Assembly (NCBI GenBank): GCA_949775045.1
Contig: OX459108.1
Coordinates: forward strand, 6,885,961 to 6,949,960
DNA: 64,000 bases
Direction: 5' to 3'
Origin: Metridium senile
Lineage: Eukaryota; Cnidaria; Anthozoa; Actiniaria; Metridiidae
The position numbers and the translations under genes are program-made. Shown piece by piece: positions 55,265 through 64,000 of the stretch. Each line of letters opens with the position of its first letter. Within the stretch, counting starts at the first letter, position 1. The notes beneath the pieces were generated by a model. The model did not search any database. It was not told the origin of the DNA and worked only from the letters and a program-made list of their open reading frames with translations.

Positions 55265-55745
55265 CATCACATATAAAGCAGGTCTTGTATTCGTCAATAG
55301 GAAGAGCCTTGTTAGACCAAGATTGACAGGTCCAACCACTTGGACTATTCAGCTCACATGCCATTTTATTTGCACGTGATATAAATGGTCCAAACAGTGG
55401 AAATCTTCAATATTCGCGTCCGATGTGTATGAGATTGATAAACAGTATATCAGGGCCGTAGCACCCTCAAAATGATTGGGGGGGGGGGGGGGGGGGGGGG
55501 GGGTATCAGGGCCGTAGTACCCTCAAAATGATTGGGGCGGGGGAGGGCTCACCAATTGATTTCTGAAAAACATAGCCCTGAAAATAACTACCATTCAATA
55601 CACTCAAATCATGGTTTTGGGGAGGCACGGGCCCCCCTGCCCCTCCCCGTGCTACGGCCCTGTATATCCAATGCAGATCGACCACTAATATTGTATATAG
55701 TATCTAAAACATCTTCAAAGGCCGAATTAATTCTCTCACTTTCCA
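55265..55745 (-). pseudogene. Coding-like sequence split by a MITE, downstream of the secreted gene
   Basis: On the minus strand two stretches, about 55745-55663 and 55450-55240, keep coherent frames. The second ends with a Cys- and Trp-rich segment (Cys spaced as in SGWTCQSW and CFICDVYERASC) and a stop at about 55244. They are separated by the MITE 55451-55662. Aligned across the insertion they share a frame, apart from one in-frame TGA near 55412. They may be lost terminal exons of the neighbouring secreted gene or of a former tandem copy. I could not connect them in phase to exon 6. Confidence 0.4.
55451..55662. mobile_element. MITE (CAGGGCCGTAGCA ends) with poly-G
   Basis: CAGGGCCGTAGCACCC / GTGCTACGGCCCTG termini flanked by TATAT on both sides (55446-55450, 55663-55667). 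A G-run lies at about 55479-55502, after which the left end (CAGGGCCGTAGTACCCTC) is repeated. Confidence 0.85.
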
Positions 55746-55965
55746 AGTAAAAAGAAAAATACGGTTTAAAGAAATATAAATCTGACTAGTAATTTTGAAT
55801 ATTTTTACTTTACTTTTACTCGTCTCACTCGCCATGATGGAATATATCCTATGATCTTTTTTGTGTCTCAAGATTAGGATTTAGATTTTCCTTCTGCGAC
55901 AGCCCTAATTGAATTAGTCATACACCAAAAGATATACCACAGAACATTTATCAAAGTCAGTAATT

Positions 55966-58900
55966 TTATATCACCTTTCGGAGCCTCCAGTGGTAGTTTC
56001 CATCGCTTTCAACCAGCTGACCAACAACTAAATCTATTAAGTAAGACATCCTTCCCATATTTATGGTCATCAATACTTTTCTTGTAATAGCCCTCAGCTC
56101 TTTATTGCAAAATGCGTTGCCAGAATTACAGCCCCATTTGCTTCTAATCCTTTTAAAAACAGTAAAATAAATAAATACCTTCTGCAGTCATATGATCATG
56201 GTTAGGTGGCTTGGCAATACACCTCATTTACTTGTGTCAATCAGTTCTCCCAAAACAATCCGCTTGGTAAATAAATTGAAGTAAGACATTTAGAGGAGTG
56301 TATAAGAATAACATTGAGGTAAGCAACTATATAGATCATATACAATGGATATAACATTGCAATATCATTTATGTATTACCTTAAAATAAAGGTAAAAAAA
56401 AAAATGAACGAAAACTCAAAAGTTTGCTATGTAACATTGAATAATGAATAGATAAGACGCGTAACTTAACGTCAGTATGTTATATAATAAACATTTGAGA
56501 TCACTGTTACGTATTATTGTAGTGGAACACTCTTACCTCCTATAGTTATATCCATTTATTTCCCACAAGACCGGGTCATCATGGTCGATGGTTACAAAGC
56601 CAGTATCAGTCTCTATATCAAACGATAACATCGCACCACAATTATCGTCGTTTTGGTCACACTTAAACTTGTTGACTATGCTGTAGATGTTGCTTCCGTG
56701 AGGTACAAGTTTCCAGTAGCAATTGTCGTTACTTTGAGTTGTTATGGTAACATAAGGTTTACCATTCATTAACCTGATTTCCCTGTCCGTATCCCTCCAA
56801 ACAAGGTCATACCTATTAGAAGCCTGAAGACAATATAACCCAGCCAATGATCGATCGTACTTTCCCAAATTCAAGACAGAAGTGGCGTAAGCGTCGGTTG
56901 TGACACTAATGTCTGGATCAAAGTAGGGTAAAATCTTGTTGCCGTAGTCTATAGTATATAGCTTTTCGAAGATAATTTGTGTTCCAAGTCGGAAATTCTC
57001 TCTGTATCCTATGAGCCCGTATATATCAGTTTCAAGTTGTTCATCGTCAGAGGCCAGGGATATGAACTGTGTAAGTATCATGTCTCGTATTGCTGTGAGC
57101 TGAGCATAGAGCTCGCAATATTTGATGCACTTCATGGCATCCTCCTGCTTGTTCTCTGAAAACATGTCACTTATCACTGTTAACAGCTCACCCATGAACA
57201 TTGCTCCCTGATTCATAGGAACTCGAGATGATGCAATCTGCATCTCAGCTAAGCCCAATAGTTTTCCAGAAGATGCAACACCATCCAAGTATGCCTTCGA
57301 AGAACCAAATGCTATTACCAAACCTTTTGCTTTATCGGTAAGATCCTGGTCACGGTATTTAGACAAGGCTTGGTTTATTTCCTTTCTGACAATTAGATCT
57401 AAGGGTTTCGGCTGTGGACCCTTGCCAAACAAGCCCAATAAAGAAGAGACAAAGCCAAGTCCCATGCTACTCAATTGGCCTGTTGGTCCAAAGCTACTCG
57501 CTATCGACCCAATGATATTGATTGCTCCTTGTATCGCTCCAACGGGATTGTCTCTGGCACCAGCAAACTTTTCGATGTTGCTTGATATGACCCCAAGTGT
57601 TCCTGTAATCTTGTTCCTTTTGTCATCGTCTAGACTCGACCATTTGTTCGTTAGGCCTGAAATGGATCCTTTTACACTTTCTGCCAGTGGGCCATCAAAA
57701 GTAGATAGTTTGGTTTGGACTGAAGATATAAGTGCCGTTGCGGGCTCTGAAAAAAAAAAAAAACACACAAAATTTACTCACATTTTTATTATTTAATCAC
57801 CCTGTGTGTCACGCAACCGCCATCGGTATAAATATCACAAATAGACCATAATCAAATGCGCACAATGATCGACTACAATATTTGCCTTCAGAGTAAAGTT
57901 TCAATCACACTCGCCCAGAGGCTCATGATTTTCTAAGGCCTTTTTTGTGTTTTCCCAAAATTCGGCTTGGTTTATTTTGCCGATAAACCACGGAAATTGC
58001 TCGTTTATTGCTTTTATAACATAGAAAGTGTTTTTAAAACGAAATAAAAATGAATAAAAAGAAGTTATTTTTTTTATTTTCAGTGCTGATAAACAAATCA
58101 ATTCTCTTGAGAATTCTCAACCATCCGATCAAATCGCTTGTTATAAGCAAAAATGTACAAAGCTTTCACAACTTTCAAAACTACAAAATTATATTTGGGA
58201 AAGTTTTCATGAAAATATTCCATTCTTTTGATTTTTTGTTGTTGTTGAGAATTTGGCAAAAACAAGTGGAGAATGCATCAAATCAAAGCTCGAGCTCTAT
58301 GGATCAATGTAGCTTGCAAAACAATGAAGTGATCGAGCTTGATGTCAATAACATGTTTGTTGGGCAGTGATTTTTGTCGTAATAATGAAGGATTTATGAT
58401 TAACAAACAAATCTAGAGATATCGCTTAACCTCAAACAGATGATATTTACTCATTACTGATAGCGACATATGCGGCTGGTTTGAGTTGAGGATTGCTTGG
58501 ACAATTTTCAATCAAGTTAGATTCAACGCTAATATAAATTCGGACTAACAGAAATCGCCATGATATTAATTATAGTCAGGTAATCCTGCTTTGAACAATT
58601 TACCGTATTCGCCGTTGGTCTTATTGAATGAATGCACTGATGAATACTCAAAATACCGACTACAGTTTATTAACCGTAAAGCATCTGTTTTTGCTAGCTT
58701 ATATATTCAAGTGGATAATTTGTGTGCTAAACTTTGTCTGTTGGATGCCGTGTCATTCGCTTGGTTTTGTTTGTTTGGAAATGTGATTTTTAACTTTCGA
58801 TAATAACGTTTTTCATTGAACAGGGGCCAGTTGTAGGAAAGCTGGATAGAGTTATCTGCGGATAAAAGTTATCCACTGCATTGGGTTTTTATAGATTTTA

Positions 58901-61809
58901 TCCGCTGGATAAGGAGTTATCTCAATAAATTATCTTATTCACCCTTCGTACAACCGGCCCCAGATATCTAATTTTATCCCTTGACATCAATAACCTATCA
59001 AGACTGCTTTTTGTACATTTTTCTTGCTGTTTTGTAACGTCTACGCGTATTTTATGCCTCCAGCGTAGCGCAATGTAATCAAATGTAAACAAAATGTTTT
59101 GATCTTTTTTCGTTGTTTTTTTTTTATTACAAATAATACTAAATATACATAAATACATAAATAATAATGTATAGTAATAATACTTACAGGTTTGGATTAC
59201 GGGTGGGAAGTTAAATTAATTAATTCATAATCTTCATTAAAATCGGAATAGAACGTGAAACAATTTTGGCTTCGCCCCTACAGCGAAGAAAAAATCGCAA
59301 ACGTTGTGAAATTTGTATTTAATTTAATTTTTATACCATTAAATATCTTCATAACGTATATTTATTGTTGTGTCTTCTTGGTCATGTAACTATCTAAAAC
59401 ATCTACAAATCACGATTCTGCCGCCATTGTTTATCTTTTGAAAACCTTTTCTCATCATCACTGCGGGTACTATCATCCAATGGTACCCGCTAGCGTAGCC
59501 AATGAGATTGCTGGATTTGTGATAGAACACGAATGGTGGATATATACTAATGACCGTTAGTCCATTTGGGCTTCGGGTCTAATTGTTAAATAGAATGTTT
59601 TCAAAACTCAGTACGGGAAGTCTTATATTCAATAATAAAAGTGACTTTAAGAACTACCTGTTTTGTTTATGAATGAATAGTATAGTCTCATATAAACACG
59701 CCTCGGGTACACTTTGCGGTTACCATTTCATATTTAGATATATTGTTCAAATACCTGAATTATCATTGCTCTTCTTTGGTGAATCTTTATTCTCCCCGGT
59801 CCTTTCTTTTTCCTCAATCTCAGCTTTCAGCTTTTCTCCAGTTATCTTGGCCTGAAAGGGAAAAAGATTCAGTTTAAGTAAACTATTTTAGAGATGTTAG
59901 TAATGAATGTTTGCGCTGTTCAATTCCCCTTTTTCAAATATGAAATATCAGAGTATCAGTTAATTTGATATCAACGTCATATTTACCACGGTACATGCTA
60001 TCTGATCTATCCATGTAATTTTGTTTCGGTATAATATACATTTTTCTAAGAATAAAATGTAGTTTTGTCTATAAAATGGTATAACCTGTTTAATTGCAGC
60101 TTCGAGCCAGCCTGGTTGTCCTTCGTTAGCAAGAAGTTCAAGTAACGTCTTCTTTTCACTCTCCGTCATGTCATTAGTATTCAGTTCATCATCATTGTCA
60201 TCATCGACATTTTCACCTGATTCTTCGAATTCGTTTCCTATGTATTCATGAAGCAAATAGTTTTAAAATTGCTTGTAAGAATGGAATAAAAACAGACCTA
60301 ACAGATTCAACAGACCCGACAGAACCAACAAACCCAACAGGCCCAACACACCCAGCAGAGCCAACCAACAGACCCAATAGGCCCAATAGACCCAACCAAT
60401 CAACAGACCCAATCAACAGACCCAACCAACCAACCAATCAACAGACCCAACCAACCAACCAACCTAGTTTTGTCTATAAAATGGTATAACCTGTTTAATT
60501 GCAGCTTCGAGCCAGCCTGGTTGTCCTTCGTTAGCAAGAAGTTCAAGTAACGTCTTCTTTTCACTCTCCGTCATGTCATTAGTATTCAGTTCATCATCAT
60601 TGTCATCATCGACATTTTCACCTGATTCTTCGAATTCGTTTCCTATGTATTCATGAAGCAAATAGTTTTAAAATTGCTTGTAAGAATGGAATAAAAACAG
60701 ACCTAACAGATTCAACAGACCCGACAGAACCAACAAACCCAACAGGCCCAACACACCCAGCAGAGCCAACCAACAGACCCAATAGGCCCAATAGACCCAA
60801 CCAATCAACAGACCCAATCAACAGACCCAACCAACCAACCAATCAACAGACCCAACCAACCAACCAACCTAGTTTTGTCTATAAAATGGTATAACCTGTT
60901 TAATTGCAGCTTCGAGCCAGCCTGGTTGTCCTTCGTTAGCAAGAAGTTCAAGTAACGTCTTCTTTTCACTCTCCGTCATGTCATTAGTATTCAGTTCATC
61001 ATCATTGTCATCATCGACATTTTCACCTGATTCTTCGAATTCGTTTCCTATGTATTCATGAAGCAAATAGTTTTAAAATTGCTTGTAAGAATGGAATAAA
61101 AACAGACCTAACAGATTCTACAGACCCGACAGAACCAACAAACCCAACAGGCCCAACACACCCAGCAGAGCCAACCAACAGACCCAATAGGCCCAATAGA
61201 CCCAACCAATCAACAGACCCAACCAACCAACCAACCTACCCCCCCCCCCCCCCCCCCTCCCCCCAACCCAACAAGTAATCAAATAACGAATTGCATATGT
61301 AAATTAAATGGTCAAGTTTTTACCTGATCCAGTTTTGGTGTCATCAACGCCACTTCCTATACTTGTTGGTTTTGGCAGAGTTTCCTGGACAATTAAAAAC
61401 ATAGAATCACTGGAAACTTAAAAATGGAATGAAAGAAAGAAAGAAAGAAAGATTGTGACGAAAAGAGTGACGACATAAGAAGCACAAGACAAAAGTCGGT
61501 GCAACCCCAATAGAAGCAATTTTCACAAATTGTACGATAAATTTGTGCTCGAACGTGTATTGCAAATTATTGTGGCATCTGAATCGTGGGTATCCTGTGG
61601 TTTGTGCGGGAAATTAATGAAACCCAATATCACTATAGTCCCCAACCTTTTAAATGTGCTGCGTGGTCCCTGGAAATAGATGTATTGAAGTCAAATAGTG
61701 TAGTTTGATGCATTCTACTTACATTTATGATATGATTGCTATATTTCTTTGCTGATACACAAGCAACCAACAACAGAACCAACACTAGAAAGTGCTTGGA
61801 CACCGCCAT
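55966..61809 (-). CDS. Secreted pore-former-like protein (jellyfish-toxin/Cry-like family candidate)
   Basis: Minus-strand exons in order: 61809-61723, 61384-61324, 60237-60086 (or one of two identical copies further upstream), 59851-59755, 57746-56533; phases 0, 1, 0, 1 agree. The first exon encodes a 20-residue signal peptide. The middle exons are acidic and Lys/Glu-rich, likely a propeptide or linker. The large exon has an amphipathic helical first half with a Gly/Ala/Ile-rich hydrophobic hairpin (about 57530-57410), then KPLDLIVRKEINQAL-like helices, and a second half with W-x-[LI] motifs (CYWKL, VLWEI) suggesting a beta-trefoil-like module. Cnidarian jellyfish toxins are known for a Cry-like helical domain; assignment here is by architecture only. 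The frame stops at 56533, but a strong donor (GAG|GTAAGA, exon end 56537) joins in phase to 56149-55975, which continues with another W-x-L motif and stops at 55966 if unspliced. Confidence 0.65.
58822..58962. mobile_element. MITE family J, complete copy
   Basis: GGGGCCAGTTGTAGGAAAGCTGGAT at the left, CACCCTTCGTACAACCGGCCCC at the right; inner AAAGTTATCCACTGCAT and ATCCGCTGGATAAGGAG. In the intron of the secreted gene. Confidence 0.85.
60061..61238 (-). repeat. 405-bp tandem triplication containing an exon
   Basis: Units start at 60061, 60466 and 60871. Each holds a 152-nt exon (60237-60086; corresponding copies at about 60642-60491 and 61047-60896) with its acceptor and donor, plus an (AACC/CAGACCC)n tail. 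The exon copies look identical; the only differences I see are in the tails (for example ATTCAACAG against ATTCTACAG, and a shorter third tail). The copies are followed by a C-run at about 61239-61264. Confidence 0.95.
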
Positions 61810-61850
61810 TCTTTCAAGTCGACGTCGACTCCCTAAAAACATATGCCAGT

Positions 61851-61857
61851 ATTTATA
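61851..61857 (-). promoter_or_regulatory. Candidate TATA box of the secreted gene
   Basis: Minus strand TATAAAT about 42 nt upstream of the start codon at 61809, placing transcription start near 61825 with a very short leader. A palindromic GTCGACGTCGAC lies between. Confidence 0.45.
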
Positions 61858-61869
61858 ACAACGTTTTTG

Positions 61870-63710
61870 TCGACAAATTTGTCCTAAAATTTCAGCTATT
61901 CATCCATGTTCATCCAAGAACGCCAAATGCTACAATATATATTGTTTTGGAAATAATGGTTATATATAATTTATGCCGTTTATTTTTTCTAGTAATACGA
62001 AACAAAATAAAATAATTTCTGGGCATTAAATAAAATAAATGTAAAGAGAGGGGGCTTAAAGTAAATTATTCACTTTGCAGAGGGGAGTCTTAAGATGTGC
62101 CTTTCTCTTTATTTCTTTGTCCAGTTGCACACGAAACATGTACCAAAATTAACATACTTTCTAACAAATTAATGTTTTGTTTTTAAGGGGGCGCTATTAA
62201 TTTCTGGCTATACGAAACTTATTAATAAGCCCCCTACATGCAATTGAAAAATATCTTAAAAACAGTTCTTTAGAGGAATAGCTGGTAAAGAAGCCATTAA
62301 TTTATAGGGTTCCCTACATTACCAATTTAGCAGTTAAATCACTTGCCACGTAAGTTCAATCATTTCATGCAAACACGTTCAAAGTCTTAATTCTTTCTCG
62401 ACAGCAGGCAAACATATCTTTGACTGAAGAAATACTAAATAAATAATAAGGAATTTAATTTATTTGTAGAATTTGTTAGAAGTGGAAATACAATTTAGAA
62501 AGACAAACTAAACCGAAAGAAAAAAGGAAAACCTCACTATATCAATGTAAAATATCAAGTTAATTTTCTGTAGAATTCTTACCTTTTTGTTCCCAGGAGA
62601 ACAATGTAGTTGAAGCAGTAAAGGAAACTGAAAGACGTTCCGTCTCAATTCTCTTATGTAGGTTGTTTATTGTTTAGCAATGAGTTAATAGCTGGTAGTT
62701 TTGACATATTGCTGCGATGTTAAGTATTCCACCATGAAATATTTCACAGCAAGTAAGCTTATAAGTGCTACTTGTTTGTTGCTGTCATGTTCTATCAATC
62801 TGCTTACATTTTTATAACTGCAAGACGTTTTCCATAAAAATAAAATAAAATAAAGACTGAGTTGAATGGACAGAAAGCTCTGAAAGTTTTTATTAGTTTT
62901 GCATGTTTGAAAAGTTATTACTCGTCAATTCCCACGACGTTTATGTCACTGATATTTGATTATATAAAACAGAAAAAGAGAAAGTTATATCAACATTATA
63001 TAAGCTAGTGTGTGCCCTTTATTTGTTCTGTAAATAATCGATAAATTATTTTGTGTCAAGGTTTGGATCAATTTTTAAAAGGTTTAATTGTCGAGTCATA
63101 AAATGCCAATTTAATGAAATTCAGAAAGAGAATTTTATGGATGAGCTTCAAGAAATCAAATAATTATATAATACTTGATAATAAGCTCCAAGACAAAAGC
63201 GGTATTCATGAACAGATGAGCGTTTTGCCATTAATTACGTTTATTCATCTTTTAATTAATCACATCTAATCAAATAATCAAATAATCGGTAAAATATACC
63301 GTGCAGGATTTTGGATCTTTTTTTCGAAAATGATAACTTTAATTTTTTGCCATTTTTCGGATTTACCGGTGAAAAAAACCACAGTTTTGGGGCAAATGTT
63401 AAAATAATTGTATATATTATTGGTAATCATTAGCAAATCCCAAAACTGTTCATGGCAAAATATGTGTTAAGAAATAGTCAGTATCCAATTACCGACTATG
63501 ATCTCCGAGTCATTTCCGGTCTCGCCCAAATTACAAGAAAATGACTGTGAAGTAGTTTTTAAACCTGGATTTCTTATATTTAAAACTGAAAATGTTATTA
63601 ATCTTCAATGTTTTAGCTTTAATTTGGTATGTTTATTATGAACTAGATCAATAAAAAACCCCACGTCACTTTTAAGTTTTGTTCGACTCACTGTCATCTA
63701 GTATCAGTAC
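61870..63710. other. Right-hand spacer
   Basis: AT-rich; no gene recognised. On the minus strand a good donor (AAAAAG|GTAAGA, exon end at about 62582) could end an alternative untranslated first exon of the secreted gene, but nothing confirms it. Confidence 0.4.
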
Positions 63711-63904
63711 TAGCCTCCTCCGCAGGCATCTCTTAGGCAGAAAAAAACGAAGAAAAAGAAAAAAACACTTCGCGGGCTTCCTGTTGCATATGGCAAAAAT
63801 GACGGGGCTCGTCACCAGGCTTCGTCGTCCTCGAATTTTCAACACAGGAGCCCCAAAATCACAAAAATCACTCTCGGACTCAGGAGTTGCCTGCGGAGGA
63901 GGCT
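63711..63904. mobile_element. MITE family I, copy 2
   Basis: TAGCCTCCTCCGCAGGCATCTC and GAGTTGCCTGCGGAGGAGGCTA termini; the interior contains CACAGGAGCCCCAAAAT, related to CAGGAACCCCAAA pieces at 21300-21410 and 32600-32625. Confidence 0.85.
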
Positions 63905-64000
63905 ATATCAGTACTGCTTTTTACCGGCTGTGAGCCCACTATGTACTTCCTTTAATGCGGTGAATCGATTAACACATGCACGGCAGTGAAAAGCCCGCGC

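Noticed and set aside
60246..60437. Gly/Leu/Val-rich minus-strand frame, repeated at 60651-60842
   Set aside because: Translation of the (AACC/CAGACCC)n tail of the 405-bp unit.
1..64000. CRISPR arrays, prokaryotic operons or integrated viral genes
   Set aside because: Tandem repeats here lack unique spacers of constant length, and all recognisable genes are split animal genes; no capsid, polymerase or integrase frame other than LINE-type RT was seen.

Overview
The window is eukaryotic, intron-rich and AT-rich, most likely from a cnidarian and probably an anthozoan (sea anemone or coral). The evidence is animal-type multi-exon genes with GT-AG introns, dense small inverted-repeat transposons, tRNA-derived SINEs, degenerate non-LTR retrotransposons, and a secreted gene resembling the cnidarian jellyfish-toxin/Cry-like family. 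There are no bacterial-type features and no CRISPR array.

Five protein-coding loci can be supported. (1) 28-2830 (+) is the 3' end of malonyl-CoA decarboxylase (five exons; the gene starts left of the window). (2) About 8083-31060 (+) is a 21-exon OCRL/INPP5B-type inositol polyphosphate 5-phosphatase (PH, 5-phosphatase, ASH, RhoGAP-like). (3) 37029-45448 (+) is a complete four-exon microsomal cytochrome P450 of clan-2 type. (4) 49039-50097 (+) is an intronless rhodopsin-class GPCR. (5) 61809 down to about 55966 (-) is a secreted protein with a helical, hydrophobic pore-former-like core. One of its exons lies in a 405-bp segment present three times in tandem. Exon phases were checked across every junction listed for loci 1, 2, 3 and 5.

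The rest is repeats: many short inverted-repeat elements (MITE-like) in repeated families, two copies of one tRNA-derived SINE plus two other tRNA-like sequences, LINE remnants, and long intronic tandem arrays. Most unusual is that several intronic tandem arrays are built from splice-site-like sequence. Within the OCRL gene there is an eight-copy array of an exon's own 3' splice site, a three-copy array of another exon's 5' splice site, and a 1.8-kb array of 20-bp units each containing GGTGAGT- or AAGGTAAT-like donor motifs. P450 intron 1 carries an array of TTTTTGCAG acceptor-like units.

The genes do not form a pathway: they cover fatty-acid metabolism, phosphoinositide/endosomal trafficking, oxidative metabolism, signalling and a secreted effector. 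They look like ordinary metazoan neighbours separated by 3.5 to 6 kb of repeat-rich spacer.
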